From Lucifuga dentata (taxonomy: Eukaryota > Chordata > Actinopteri > Ophidiiformes > Bythitidae), in contig VXCM01000201.1 in assembly GCA_014773175.1 (NCBI GenBank), forward strand, positions 163,519-227,518: a stretch of DNA of 64,000 bases. The letters are read 5' to 3'. This document shows, in pieces, positions 1-13,024 of the stretch (the first letter of the stretch is position 1; each line of letters begins with the position of its first letter). A model generated the notes under the pieces. That model saw only the letters and a list, made by a program, of their open reading frames with translations. It did no database searches and was not told the origin of the DNA. The position numbers were made by a program, and so were the translations under genes.

Positions 1-3000
1 GATTTTTAAAAGAATTATTCTAGTATAGAGCTGTAGTTTTTAGTTTCTCGTCTTATATGCTGCTTTTTTAAAAACCAAAATCTGAATGTAATTACTATGA
101 AAAAGTTGACTATAAATCTAGGCTATTAGTAGCAGTGGTGAGAATTTAAATGTTTACACATTTTTAAGAAAAAAATGGTCTTAATTTGTTGAAAGTTGTT
201 CCAAAAAGTTATTAATAGCTGACCTGCATGGCAACCATCATACATTGTTTTGTATCACAAGGGTAATGGATTTTTTTCTTAAATTTATATATATGATAAG
301 TTTTTGTACACGTGTTTTTCTTATACTACATAATATGTGAAATTAATCTACTTTGAATACATATTTGCTTTTTTCATTATTTCAGCAAAAATGTCTATTT
401 TTTAGTTGTGACCATGTCTTGATTTTGCATGCGTATTTTTTTTTTTATTGTGAGCTTTTGTACAGACATTACATATATTGTTGTAGTACAAATTCTGATA
501 AAAGTGTATTTTACTCCATCAAATGAATATTTGCATACATTGTCACAAGCCTTGATTTTGTAGCTTCTCTTGTTTCTTGATTCCATCAGCTTGATCTATT
601 AGTTTAAATGTGTTGGGAAAATTTCTCTTTAAGCAGCTAAGAAGTTATGCATTTCTTCAATAAGCTGTTTTCTGTAAGAAAAGGGAAACGTAATGTTGTC
701 CTCCAAGTTTTTATACTTAATTTTTACATTACAGTGCTTTTTTTTAAAGATTAAATGAATGATTTATTGAAACTGGAATGGAGTGTATGTTATACATTTT
801 CTCACAGGTGGAAATGTTTCTGCAAATTCTTGTTAAAAACATGGCTGTTATTTTCCTTATGTGATATGCTGTCTTGAGTTTTAAGTTTATCATCATTCAA
901 CAATTTTGGTAATTGAAGAAACTGTAATTTTTGCATTTTTTTGATGTGATATTTAACAGGGTGTTGTATGAGTGTCCTTTCAAAATGTTGAATCATTGTA
1001 ATGAACTTTTTCCGCTGTCTGTGGCTTTTCTGAGATCTGCATAAATGTAACAGATTTATTTTAGATTTCATACAGTTTTTACACCAACAATGAAACATTT
1101 TATTATATTGAACTAATAAAAAAAACTGTTAAATATAAATAAAAACACATTTCTTAGCTTAGTAAAGAACTGAAGTACAATTCTTTCCAAATTAAATTGA
1201 TAAATTATGTCCTTTGACACCAAAAATGTCTTTTTCACAACAAGTTGAGTCAGATCTTAAGATTAACCCACAGTAATATAACATTTATGTTATACATCAA
1301 GACATATATCACTGATAATCAAGATAATTAGCATTAGCTGTTGAATAGCAAACAGTTGTTATTCCAAAGTGAACCCTCATGTTTGCTGCTCAGATATGAA
1401 TAAATCAGCAACATAGAAATGGAACATATATCCTGGCCATTTTTCCAGCTAAATTATGTACAAAGTGCTGAGTTTATATGAAACAGCATCTTGTTTGCTG
1501 CTAACCTTAAGATGCTGTGGGTGTGATTTTTATTGTAGATCAATGTTAGAGCTACAGGTTCAACTATAGTGTCAACCTTGAGATTATTTGGTTCTCCTTA
1601 ACTCTGACTTATACTAAACCTGGAGAAAATGATCAAAAAGGTAAATATTAATAACAATAAGAATGCACAGCTGTTTCCTAAAAATACACAATTTACTATT
1701 CTTATATTGTCCTTCCTATGTCCCTTAAAATAACATTTAGGCTATTTGTCTTTCTGTTCATTGATTATTTGAATGTCTGAGTTCTGGCTGTACAGGTGAG
1801 ATGTCTCCTGATGGATCATCAGTAACATCTAATCATCTACAGATTTGTCTCTTGCTAACAGATCAACCAAATTAAGAGGATTTTAAACAGAATTGACATA
1901 CAGCATCAAAGTCACTCTATCCAACTATACAATCTAGTGAGTTTTCTACATTTCCTTCATTTCATGCACCTGTTTTCCAGTTAAAACAGTGAGACCACCA
2001 AAATGTCTGCACCAATAAGAGTAGTGTTTCTTTATTTCACTCCCCAGTATTTTATAGGAAAATGACGTATGAATGAATGGAATGCCATTAATTGACGTTC
2101 ATTTATTGTAATAAAAGGGTCAAATGAGCAGAAAATGTATCCACAAAGAAAATCTATATAGGTTATCGTCCACCATGTGACTGCTGAATCTGTATTGGGA
2201 AACAACTCACACTTTGACCTTTGAATCCTTCCAACTAGTTTTTACCTTGGAACCTTAAGAATGTATTTGTGTTAGTTTGAATAATAACTTTGAGGGGCCC
2301 CATGATATGTCAACAGTGATTATCAACCCCATCAGAAAAAAGTGCCTTATTATTAGGGTTGAGGTCTACAGATACAGCCCTCCATTCCTTCAGGTTTGCA
2401 TTTCTGATTTGCCACTCAGTTTTAAGAGTGTGTTTGTTGTGTATCAACCCAGTATCTGAACTTGTATCTAGCTGGGATAGAAAACCAATCAAGTTGTCTG
2501 ATTAAATCTGCAAAGGAAAACTGTGATTGGCAGCATATCTTATGTCAAAATGGCCTCTGCCTGATCTGTCATCACTTTTTGTAATATAAATCACATATTT
2601 TGTTACTTTGGAAAAAGGAAATGTTCTATCAATGTCATTGCTGAGTGAAGTACATCACAGTTGCATGGAAATGAATTTTATGCTGGTGTGTTGTTACTGT
2701 TGGGCTTTGTTGGGTTTGTCTCTAAACAAACATTGTACAATTATAGAAGGTCATTAAATGAAGTCTGGTTTCTAATTTGTGACTGTTGCATCTGACGTAA
2801 TAAATCACACTATAAAACTTGGTGTTATGTTTAAGTCTTGCTTCATGTGTTTTCATTAGTATAGCCTGAATGAAAAGAACTGGATTTATGAAGCTTCTAT
2901 TGTGGTTTCTTAGTGTGTTTGCAGACCAACTTGTTTTAAATTTGTACGAATATGAACTTATTGTGCACGAAGTCTTGGCGCTGGTCTTGTTCTGTGAAAG

Positions 3001-3818
3001 TGTCTCAGCTTGTTTTCCCACCTCACCCACTCAATTTCATTACTCCCACCTGTACAACTAATTTCAACTTCAGTTTCATGCACGTTAAAATCAGAAATCA
3101 CTTTACAAATTTGGCAATTTTTCATATAGTTGTATTTCCAAACAAAGAAACAACAAGAAACATAAAACATTAAAATAAAACTCTTTGGAGGTGCTTAAAT
3201 ATTGATTTCTTCAACTAAGAAAGTGACTCAGAATGAGAGTAGAGACCCAACCACTGACCTTGGTAGTACTTCATTTTACAGCCTTATATACCTGCTACTT
3301 ACCAGGAAACTAGGAACTCTGCAACATAGAGAGCAACCTTATTTTCAACCAATAAGACTTAATTCTTGCACTCATTTGCCTAAAAAAGACTGGAAAATTA
3401 AGTGTTACCATCCCTAACTTTAACCAAGATAGTTCTCAAAATGTTAAACTCAGTCATCTTGCATCTGTCCTTCCCCTTCATGACAAGAATGACAAGCAGA
3501 GGTCATCGTTATAGATCAGAAATGCAACGCGATAACCACTTCATAGAAAAATAGTTTGTGGAAAATGAGGAGAGAGGGAAGGCTACAAGTCTAGGAATCA
3601 AATGTACTGATTAGCTCTCGAGGCCTTTGCTCACATTCAACATGGACGCATCAAAATGTCTAGAAATTAAGACATGTACTCAGTGTAAACAAGAACTTTC
3701 TCAAACTTTTTGACTGTTTTGACTGTTGCTATAGATTTTCTAGCTCAAAATGTTCCCATCTGAAACTGCTGGACGAATCCTAATGAAGGGAGGGATGCTG
3801 AATGTTGAAAGGAGCAAC
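1..3818. other. AT-rich region downstream of tra2a
   Basis: I recognise no coding exon here. The part nearest 3818 must include the tra2a 3' UTR, since the tra2a stop codon lies at 3819-3821 and the gene runs leftward. Minus-strand AATAAA signals read as TTTATT at 2102-2107 and 2031-2036 and are plausible tra2a 3' ends, but the true end cannot be fixed from sequence. The left ~1.2 kb is very A/T-rich and carries many poly(T) and poly(A) runs. The short open frames have no family resemblance that I can see. Confidence 0.5.
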
Positions 3819-6800
3819 TTAGTATCGTCCTGCAAAAAGAAAATATGGGATTTATATTAGTAGAAGTACACTTAATGCAAAACAAATTATGTAAATCTGG
3901 TATCAGATTAAGGTTCCTAAATGTGATTAGACATGCATACCAACAGCTGTCTGATTTAAATTCCAATGACAATAAAAGCAAGCTTTCATTTGGAAGCATT
4001 TCTCTTTACACTTACGTGGGCTGTAGGAACGGGACCTTGAGCGAGACCGGTATCGACTGTCGTAGGGTGATGGCGAGCGCCTGCGGCTGCAGAGACACAA
4101 AAGCAGATTAAACATTTCCTCTAATGCTATAATGCAGCCTTCACCTCATACTCACAATTCATTACTTACCTATACCTGTAGTCATACTCATCATATCTGT
4201 CAAAGCCACGGTCGTAGTGTGAGTCTCTCCCCCTCCTGCCGCTGCCGCCTCCACCTCCACCATTACTGGTGAAATAAGAGAAATATTAAGTCATGACTTC
4301 CAAGAATTTTATCTTTTGAGAACCACGTTAGAACAGATGTATTATTTTACAGATGTGCTTCACTTAAAGCTGTGAAATGTGTAAAAATGATGCGACTGAG
4401 ATCTGACATCAGTTGCCTTACCACCCAAATGCGGTCACACCTCACAATCTTGTCTTGCAAGAACTTGACATTAAGTTGCTCTTACTGTGTTGGCCGGCCC
4501 ATGTAGATTCCTGGTGTGGGGGTGTGGGGACGCTTAGTAATGGAATAATCCACCCTGATGCGCCTCCCGTCCAGCTCCATGCCATTGGCTCGCTCCNCTT
4601 AGTAATGGAATAATCCACCCTGATGCGCCTCCCGTCCAGCTCCATGCCATTGGCTCGCTCCATTGCCTAGAGAACACAAGAGAGAGGAAAAGACAAAGTG
4701 GCTATCAAAATCTTTTATGCTTTTTTGGTGATCTGATTTAATTCGCAAAGGCCAACCTACATTACACACAGTAACCCCTTGCTGGGGTGTATGATGCATA
4801 AGATGACGAATTTGTGGCAATGCAGACACCTAGTGGTGTGTTTAGGTAATCACACGTAATAAAAATTGCAGGAATTTATCTGAGGGGGATGACTTTGAAA
4901 CTGCATGTACTGCAATTACTTAAATATCCTGATAAGTTTAGTCAGATGTTTATAGTGTTTTCACATTTCCACCGAATATTTCAGTCCTGGTTCATTTTCT
5001 TATTGAAAGCAAACCTCAGACCAGTATGAATGCAGCTTACACACTTAACCAAATGAAATCAAAGTCAAAGGGCCAGAAAACCCTCCAAATTGGCTCAAAT
5101 GTGAAAACAAATTTAAAGAACTGTACAATGCAAACAGCCATGATAAAGAAATTTCATCTCTGTGCTTTATGCTTATATGGTCTTTCGTGGCACCGTCACA
5201 GAGGTTCTAATTCATTTGGTCATTTTTAGCTTTGTATATAGCAATAGTGGTGTTCTACAGAACTGATTTATATTTAGAGGTGTTTCTAATATTTTGTCCT
5301 CTCTTATAATGATATATGGTAATGCAGGTGAAAAACACCTTTCATAATAGCGTACTCCAGTATCACACCACAGCTAATTATGACGGTGTTAAAAATTAGA
5401 GTTGAATCACCACCTCTGACACAGGGTCAACAAAAACCGAACCCTGCTGAATTAAACTTCACATCGGCTGGATTTATCAATCAGCTGTTAAAAAAAATGC
5501 ACTGAATTGCACAGGAGTACCTAAATGAGTACCAGTCAGTGGCTGCAAAAATTAGAAAGCTATTACTAAGTGAACAAGTGTCAAATGTAACAGGATCCAC
5601 AGCCATGCTGGTTTTCATTCTGTTCATCTAATAGAGAGTGTTTTACACTTGGTACACCAGATGAATACAATTAACTGCATCGCAAGACAGAAAACAAGTG
5701 AGTTTGGAACCAAACATTAAGACCTTTGGCCACCTGACTAACAAATGAAACCCCAAGTATTTCCCTTACCTCTTTGGAATCCTCAATTCTTTCAAAGTAA
5801 ATGAAGGCAAAGCCACGGGAGCGACCGGTGCGCTGGTCATACACCACATTGACTCCGGCCAGAGGGCCGTAACGTGAAAACACCTCCCTCAGGTCACGCT
5901 CTGTAGTGTACAGGCTCAAGCCAAACACTCCCAAACATGTGCTGGGCTCTGGATTTGCCTAGAAGGGTCAAATACAAAGGTCGGAGTTGATGTGGTTTAA
6001 TTAATCTACCATCCTGGATTTAGTATGCAAATCATAAGACTACTTCATGAATGTAGCAACAATATTTTTCATATTCAATACAACATGTGCAAAAAATGCT
6101 AAAACATGCCTGTCCAAACCTCAGGCTCAGAAAATGCCACTGCACTGGAAACATATCTTACATTACTTATAGGTGACTTGCTAGAACGGCTTCAGTGGCA
6201 ACTATAAAACACTGTGCAGATTTAAACACCAACTCCAACTAAACTGGACACCTGCTCTTACATTATTTTGCATATAACAAACGCAATAACTGACTAACAA
6301 TAAAAGGCAAGGATCTCTGCCAGAACCAAAGCATTTCCTGTTGTGCCAGTCCAGCAGTAAATGCTCAGTGGGTAAACTGTGACACCTTTAATAACCCCTC
6401 AGATAAACCTCCAATTACCCCAAGAAAATAGCCTCTTAATTATTGTCATGTATTATTACACTGACCCTAGATGCAGTAGTGTGGTCACACGTTGTGCTGT
6501 AAGGAAATGAGGAAACAGCTGTGCACCCCCTGCGACTTCAAGTCTGCTCCTTTCATGGCATTTTAAACCAGGCTAACAAAGTGATGCTGCAGTTGTGTAA
6601 ATGCACAAACCCCTTCACAAGTGCAACAAGTCAAACCTCAAACTGGTTATAAATGAGCAGGGAGAGAGAAATGTGCACAGGACAAGACAGAAACAAGGAA
6701 ATAACACAGGAACAGAGGGATGTATGATATTGGAATTCTTGATGACATCTGATAATTTTCATCTTCATTTTGTCCAATAGCATTATCTGTATTTTTTATT

Positions 6801-9800
6801 TTTTTTGATTGAATACCGCCATGTCTACTTTTTCTGTAAGTGTAGTGCTTGGTCTTGATGTCCAAAAACACTTTTTTAAAATTATTATTTACCCTCAGTT
6901 ATTACTAAACATCACATTGTTTGTGTAAAGTGTAGAAAACATAACATTTTTGGCATGAAAGTTTAAAATGTCTTCATTGTTCCTTTTTTCCCCAACAGCA
7001 GGACGATCCTCCAATGCTTCTTTGTAAGATGCTAACTGCAAACCTACCACATGAATAGATTTCTGAAATGCACAAGTTGGATAGTAAATTTAATGGTTCA
7101 ACACATTCATCTTATCATGTGGCAGGCAACACATGCTGTACATAATAAAGTTTACTGCTGCGCTGACTCTTTTTCCACCAAGTGAACCCTGTTTCAAGTG
7201 CAGCTGTGACCCTCACCTCAAGGTGGGATATCAAAGGTTGTCACTGAATAAGGGAAAACACTTTTACACTGCAGCTTGATCCATATTTGATCAGAGTCCA
7301 GAGCTTTGTGTGAAATGGGTGTGAACATATTATGCACTGCCCAAAAGCATATCGATGTGACAAACTGTTGACAAACTGAAACCAGAGATGTGCTGGGGAC
7401 TCGTGAACAAAACTGTGCGAAAACAGCCAGTTTGGTCAGTGAGTCTACGCACGCTGCAGTGTTCCAAGCCAGTGCAACATGTCATTTTGGTTGCTAACTG
7501 GCCACTTTTCCTGTGCAAACACTCTAGCTTTGAGTTTGTTTCTACTAGTTTATATTTCTGTCTTTATTCCCCTTATTCATCACTACACTATGAACAGAAA
7601 CTTTGGACCACACAGAAACATTACACTGCTCTTAAAACATAACAGAAGGTGCACATAACCTAACTTCCTCATTACTATAATGACTGTGTGCTTCTTTGTT
7701 AAATCATGGCCCTGACAGGAAGATTAATCAAAGAGGTCATTAAATGTCATTTCAAAGGATTAACCACAATCATCTAAAACATACATACAGTATTTGGCTG
7801 TTCAGTATCTCTATAACAGCAACAGGAAAAATATGTTAAAGAAACTTTATAACAGAAGGTAGTGCATTTTAAAAATTCATGGATATACAGACCATATAAA
7901 ATAACACAGCTAAACACTGAGCACATAAGACCCCTTCACATATATGCATATTAAATAATAAATTTGGAGCTGCTACATGACTCATCTGGTTTTGTAAGAC
8001 AACTGCTACGAGTGTAAACTTAAGCATGTCTGTGCACAATGGGACTTTCCTCATTAAAGGACCATACCTGCCATTTTGCATGTTTGAGCCTAATATATTC
8101 AATTCTCATACACATAATGTTACTGACAATCATTTCCCATTTACTGGAATGGTGAATTAAATTTTTTTTTCCTGCCTTCCAGACTGCCATTAGTTTCAGT
8201 TCATTCTGGTACGTTATTAAAATCAACTTACTTGAAACGTTCTTGGGATAGCTAATCCATCATCGCGAACAAGGCGTATATTTGGGTTGTTTTTTTTTTT
8301 AAGTTACATAATTTCAGCGTTTTAGAGCAATAAAAAGAGTAGAGCGATCAGAAAATGCTTCCCAGTGGTGCATTCAAGTGCTGTAATGAAGAAGTGACAA
8401 CAGGAAGCATTTTCAAATCACTTCGTGCTTTTTTATTGTGCTTAAATGCTAAAATTACATAATTGGAAAAAAACCTGAATATACATCTTGTTCGTGATAA
8501 TGGATTACCTATCCCAAGAACATTTCAAGTATCAACAAGTTGATTTTAATAGCGTACCAGAATGAACTGAAACCAATGGCAATCTGGAAAAAAATGTTTT
8601 AATTCACCATTCCGGTAATATGCTTTGGGAAATGATTGTCGTAACGTTACGTGTGTGAAAATTTAACATATTAGGTTCACACATGCAAAATGGCTGGTAT
8701 GGTCCTTTAAGATGAGCAAGTTGGAATCAATCTAACTGGTTCACACCTATGGCCTGCTTAGTGCTGTTACCAAATCTCCAAACACTTACTCTGCTGCCAG
8801 AGTGTCGATGGCGGCTGGACATAGGAGAGGTGCTCTGGCTCCTCCTCCGACTGTATTCTGGACTGTATGAATGGGAACGGGACTTCCTCTGGTGGGAATA
8901 GGACCTAGAACGTGAATGGCTGTACCGGCGATTTGAGTGCCGCCTGGAACGAGACCTGTAAAAAATACAGTGGATGATGAGAAGCAGAGACTGAATACAA
9001 GTGGGATAGAGAAAGTTATAGGTAAGAAATAATGAAAGAAAAGATAAAGAAGCTTTTAGTCAGCCTGTGACAAAATTACATATTCTAGAGGCCTAACCAT
9101 CAGTCACTCAGCACCTAATAGACAGTACTTTCTTTACAAAGATGGTAATATCACAAAGTTCACAATAAAATGGCAAGACATACCTAGATTTTGAACGAGA
9201 GCGGGATCTGGACTCAGAGTGTTTGGAGGCCCGGGGAAGGCTCGGGGAGCCAGACCTGCTCTTCGACTTGATCCGAGCTGGACTCCTGCGATCCGAGTTA
9301 AATGAGGAGCGAGAGTCCTATTGCCACAGCAGCACATTAACAACACTCTTATGGAGACAAAGATTTATTTCTTCGCACAGAAAAACTATCAGACAAAGCA
9401 AAATAGAGAGGTGTGACAGAGTATTTTGTACACATATGTACATCTTTAGTACTGTGAAGGAAAGGGTTAGTACTCTTATCATTTCTAGTAAGAAAAGTAT
9501 AGTTCATGATGTGACATTATTAAACATATGTAACAATGTAAAGGACAGGTATATTTGTCCACCTCGATCATCAGGGGAAAATAAACATGCATTTGCAAAT
9601 TACAGAAGTGAACATGGAAAAAAAAGACATTTGTAACAAACAGGTCATTTACTTAACCTAGGGACACATTCATTCTTCCAGATTGGTTACACGCTACTCT
9701 CTTCTCTCAGGATTCCTATCCTTCTTCATTCTTCTTTTTTCAGTTTTCTCATTTTCTGAATCCAGGTCTGTTTTTCCTCTCTTCACCCAAATTGAAACGA

Positions 9801-10737
9801 GTCTCATTTTAGCCATTACACAAGTGCTTTAACTGACACCATTCTTCCGTCACATTTCCTCCCTTTCCACTTCTATGTTCTGCTCTGTAAATGTTTTCAT
9901 TTGCCTTCTTTTATCTTGAATATTTTCTTCATCATTCTTGGAAAACACTCTTCAATTCCTTCACGATCAATAACCTTAATGAAAAAAGGACATTCAATAA
10001 AAAAAATTAAGATCATGGGTTTAGAAAAAAGGAAATACCTTTAACGAAAATATAATAAACAGTTATATAAAACAATTATGTAATTGGTACATTAAGAATT
10101 AAGTATTTAGAAATATGAAAATGAGACAACAATGGTAAGATTTATATGGTTACATGTAAATAAAGAGCTTATATCTATGGCACAAGATTTACACTGCAAA
10201 ATCACAGCGTGAAAGAAAGGAAGGAAGAGTGGCTTAGGACCTAAATTAGGCAAAACAATAATAATATAGTAACGACTATAGCTATGGTTATGCTATTTCA
10301 ATAAAAGGATATTGTGTAAACAATGCAATAATCCCAAATTTGCAAATTAACCAATTAGCAAATTATCCAGACTGCAGGAGCAAACCCTAGGATGCAACTT
10401 TATGCTTCCTGTTTGTCTCCGCTGATTTTTCAAGCTAATGACAGCTAGTTAGCTAACGTTAGAGATGAACAGAAGCAGTCTATTTATCTACACGAAAAAA
10501 ATACAAACACTATTTTCTATAGGAAAAGTAAGACTAGTAAGACTATTGTAGAATATTCTAACTGACATGTGTGTATTTATTAGCTTATTAATTAGTTTAA
10601 AGTTACATTAATGGTAAATTATCTTATTTTCCTTATCGACAGCCAAACAGAAGAAAGAGGGAAATGGAGATATTTAACATACTTAAAATGCTAATACTTA
10701 CCCGTCTTCCATAGTTTCTGTCCTCAATGTCGCTCAT
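3819..10737 (-). CDS. tra2a: Transformer-2 alpha (SR-like splicing regulator), 8 coding exons
   Basis: The product is a nuclear splicing regulator that binds GAA-rich exonic enhancers through one RRM flanked by RS domains. Exons in transcript order, all with GT/AG ends and matching phases: 10737-10702 ([12 protein letters not shown]), 9317-9184, 8955-8790 (first RS domain), 5958-5770 (start of RRM, with [20 protein letters not shown] and the RNP1-type SRGFAFIYF), 4666-4486 (end of RRM and linker [17 protein letters not shown]), 4265-4170 (Gly-rich, then [16 protein letters not shown]), 4086-4016 (second RS domain, [13 protein letters not shown]) and 3829-3819 (RRY, stop). The spliced length is about 272 residues after removing a duplicated 65 bp in the 4666-4486 exon; human TRA2A is about 282. 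The RRM is closer to TRA2A ([20 protein letters not shown]) than to TRA2B. The start sits in a CpG-rich promoter. Confidence 0.95.
4486..4666 (-). CDS. tra2a: tra2a exon 5, interrupted by an N-joined duplicate
   Basis: This exon encodes the end of the RRM and the conserved linker, from [14 protein letters not shown] through GIYMGRPT. As printed, 4533-4596 is repeated at 4598-4661 with one N at 4597 between them. Removing 65 bp (one copy plus the N) leaves 116 nt, 38 codons plus 2 nt, which fits the neighbouring phases. As printed the exon would be frameshifted. The donor is GTAAGA at 4480-4485 and the acceptor AG is at 4667-4668, both on the minus strand. Confidence 0.9.
4667..8789 (-). other. 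tra2a: tra2a introns between exons 3, 4 and 5
   Basis: Apart from exon 4 (5770-5958) this is intronic. It holds one complete TTAA-flanked fold-back MITE (8058-8706) near exon 3. I see no further coding exon. The open frames at 6.6-8.2 kb lack splice-compatible context and partly fall within the MITE. Confidence 0.6.
8058..8706. mobile_element. Fold-back MITE, TTAA target site, copy A
   Basis: The element begins AGGACCATACC and ends GGTATGGTCCT, with TTAA directly outside each end (8054-8057 and 8707-8710). Left arm and right arm are inverted copies of each other over about 300 bp, including GCATGTTTGAGCCTAATAT on the left and its complement on the right. The centre is itself an inverted pair (GAAAATGCTTCC and GGAAGCATTTTC). 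There is no coding capacity. TTAA duplications point to piggyBac- or Kolobok-type transposases. Three related copies lie at 31.2, 58.1 and 61.9 kb. Confidence 0.85.
9318..10701 (-). other. tra2a: tra2a intron 1
   Basis: This intron separates the 12-codon first coding exon from the RS-domain exon. It carries the GAA-rich candidate poison exon (9658-9974). The rest, 9975-10701, is A/T-rich with nothing else I can name. Confidence 0.7.
9658..9974 (-). other. tra2a: Candidate tra2a autoregulatory poison exon (GAA-rich)
   Basis: In intron 1 of tra2a the minus strand is rich in GAA/AGAA motifs, the binding site class of TRA2 proteins. An acceptor (ATTAAG, AG at 9975-9976) precedes the block. Entered in phase 0 from exon 1, the frame stays open for about 26 codons (beginning [14 protein letters not shown]) and then stops at a TGA near 9896-9898. 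Possible donors are AG|GTTAAG at 9658, a GTAAAT a few bases further on, or an internal GGGTGAAG near 9787. TRA2A and TRA2B both carry highly conserved poison exons in this position. That is family knowledge, and the exon ends here are inferred. Confidence 0.6.
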
Positions 10738-10990
10738 TGTTCGGTATAATTTAACCGAAAAGAATGACAGACCTGCTGAATTTTTTCCGTGTATCCTTAC
10801 GACCGGCCAGCTAAAAAATGGCGCCGTGGAGCAGGATTTGTTTATGGACTGCAGAGTGAAACGTCATGCGCAGTCGCCCCGCCCACATTAAAGGTTTGAG
10901 CGCGTGCATTGGTGAAGGCGTTTTCAGATCAGGAAGCGGCAAATTTACAGGCGGCAACTGCCGCTCATGCAGGCGGCAGCGGCACAATAT
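10738..10990 (-). promoter_or_regulatory. tra2a: tra2a 5' UTR and promoter region
   Basis: CpG content rises sharply here compared with flanking DNA. The stretch upstream of the ATG contains AAAATGGCGCCG at 10815-10826, similar to YY1-type ATGGCG elements common near housekeeping promoters. I see no TATA box. The transcription start is not determinable but probably lies between 10760 and 10860. Confidence 0.5.
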
Positions 10991-12422
10991 GGACAATGCT
11001 GGTGCCGCGCCTATACGAACATAAGTGACGCTAATGCACATTTTCCCACCTGTTTTCACCACCTTTAATTCACAGTGTGGAATAAAAATAATCATTTGAA
11101 CAGGGAAGAATTAATTTCTACCTGCCATCAAAAGTAAATTATTTGTATGTGTAAAACTACCTCTAATTAACTGTCTTAACCAATTGCAAGTAAATCAATA
11201 TTTAGGTAACATTGTGAAGCAAAGTAAATGGACAATTATGACTGCTGATTTGTATTTTAATGACATATTTTGTTGCTCACATTAACTTCCCAAGAAGTAC
11301 TGATGGCAGCATTGCCATCTTCCTTGCCAGTGCATCATCATATTAGTAAGCACTGATCAGCAAAGAAATGAGAATTTGCCAAGGCTTCTCATTACTGAAC
11401 CATACCCAGGACCTACAACAAGCCTGGGAGAATGGACATAACACATTTTGACATCCAGCCTCTAAATTTTAAGGTCTAAAGTATCCTTACTGTCAAAGTT
11501 GGACAAGCCCACTATTTTTAGAAAATCCCTAGTCACAGTGCAATATGATCCCTGAACACGTGTAAGCAGTAGGTCAGTTATCTTAACAGCACTATAGAGC
11601 TAAATACTGACCACACATTACATGCAATCCATTCCACATCAAAAATAAAACTGCTTCTGACAAAATACATGGGTACTGAAACACTGGATTGCAATTAAGA
11701 CAGCACACATATGTTCTTAATCATTTATACAGTGGGAAGTAGTCATCACCCTATCAGCCTGCATAAACTTCAAACTCTCTTGTAGCTACAGTAAATATAC
11801 ATTTACACAGCTTTCAGATGCAGAGTGCAAATTAGATTCTTTATATGATCTCTTACTGGTGGACATTACAGTTTAACTGTAAAATCATTGCAGGTCTTAG
11901 CTAAAATATAAATCTTATACATATTACACAAGTGGAACAGAAGCAAACAAATTGAGTTCAGCATTTTGATATGTTCAAACAGTATGGCAAATTTGTAGGC
12001 AATGTATATGATAGAGCATTTTAATCCATTTCTTTGTACAGTAAAGCATTTGAAGATTAATTTGCAGTTGCAAGAGTGCTCATCGCTTTGCATTTGCTTT
12101 AACAGTCACAAGGTTAAGTCTTGACAACATTACAAAAAAATTCTACAATTTAAGCAAAATTAACACAGTGCTGGAAATATAAAAAATGTGCTGGTCCTAA
12201 CAAAAAAACAAAAGAATAAATATCAGCATATGAAAGACGACAGCATAAAGCAGTTCTCCTCCTTTCCTCTGAGTTGACTGAACATTTCCTTTTTAACTTA
12301 ACAGATGTCCATATTTTACCATATTGCTTTTCATTAGTCTGATAAATTACATCAGACATCATGTCAGTGATAAATGCTGGAAAGTTGTGATGTGTAATAA
12401 AAAATCAATATATCTATCTGCA
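10991..12422 (-). other. Probable ccdc126 3' UTR and tra2a-ccdc126 spacer
   Basis: The ccdc126 stop codon is at 12423-12425 and the gene runs leftward, so its 3' UTR occupies part of this stretch. I found no clear minus-strand AATAAA; an ATTAAA variant reads on the minus strand near 11065. No other gene is recognised. Confidence 0.45.
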
Positions 12423-13020
12423 CTACGCTCCTTGATGTGGTCGAGGTCTATTAGGGATGTGTGGGTGAAGCCTTGATGCCCCTGTGTGACTACCAGGTGT
12501 CTCTTGCTTCGAGGTTTTGTGTAGACTTGCAGGAGCAGAGGCAAAGTCACCTCCTGCAGTGTGGGACATGTTAGTGGAGGAGGCGTTGACCACCAGCTCG
12601 ATTTTCCCCTCAAGTTTGACAAGCCGTGTCAGAATGTCATCCAGCAACACAGCTATGGTCCTCTTTAGATCAGCTGTTTAAGTAGGAGAGAAAGCACAAA
12701 AAAAAGAAAAAAGAAAAATTATGCCATGTGCAGGAAAGATAGAAGTGACGACCTGTATTTCTGAGCTCCTTTAAAACCTTACCATAACCAGCCATGGAGG
12801 TCCCCTGCAGCCCACCTGGTGCATTCTGGTTCTCCTCAGTCAGGACCTTGACATAGCGCCGGCTGAGTTCTAGAATCTGCTCGCGTAGCTCGGCAGCGCT
12901 CTGGTGGCGAGGCTGCTGCACAGTGTAGTGAAGCAGCATAAGTCCCCATGCCAGGCCAAATACCAGCAGCAGCAGACTCAGCTTCTGGGACATGTTCCTC
13001 CGCAGAAGCACGCCCAGCAT
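12423..13020 (-). CDS. ccdc126: Coiled-coil domain-containing protein 126
   Basis: There are two coding exons. Exon A is 13020-12783, within a spliced exon starting at 13024 after the acceptor CCACCCCCAG. It starts [15 protein letters not shown], followed by a hydrophobic signal-anchor ([17 protein letters not shown]) and the conserved [19 protein letters not shown]. Exon B is 12673-12423 ([20 protein letters not shown]) and ends GA, stop. Donor GTAAGG and acceptor CAG agree in phase (1 then 2), giving about 162 residues; human CCDC126 is about 140. The variable Ser/Thr/Pro-rich tail contains NASS and NMS sequons, consistent with secretion or a luminal tail. The molecular function is poorly known. 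An earlier in-frame ATG near 13081 lies upstream of the acceptor and is not used. Confidence 0.93.
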
Positions 13021-13024
13021 GGTA

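Noticed and set aside
8020..8226. A coding gene shared at 8.1 kb and 61.9 kb (similar open frames on the minus strand)
   Set aside because: The similarity comes from the fold-back MITE, which is non-coding. The frames are not preserved across copies.
9223..9636. A 137-residue plus-strand open frame
   Set aside because: It lies antisense to tra2a exon 2 and the adjacent intron, and the apparent residues come from complementing RS codons.
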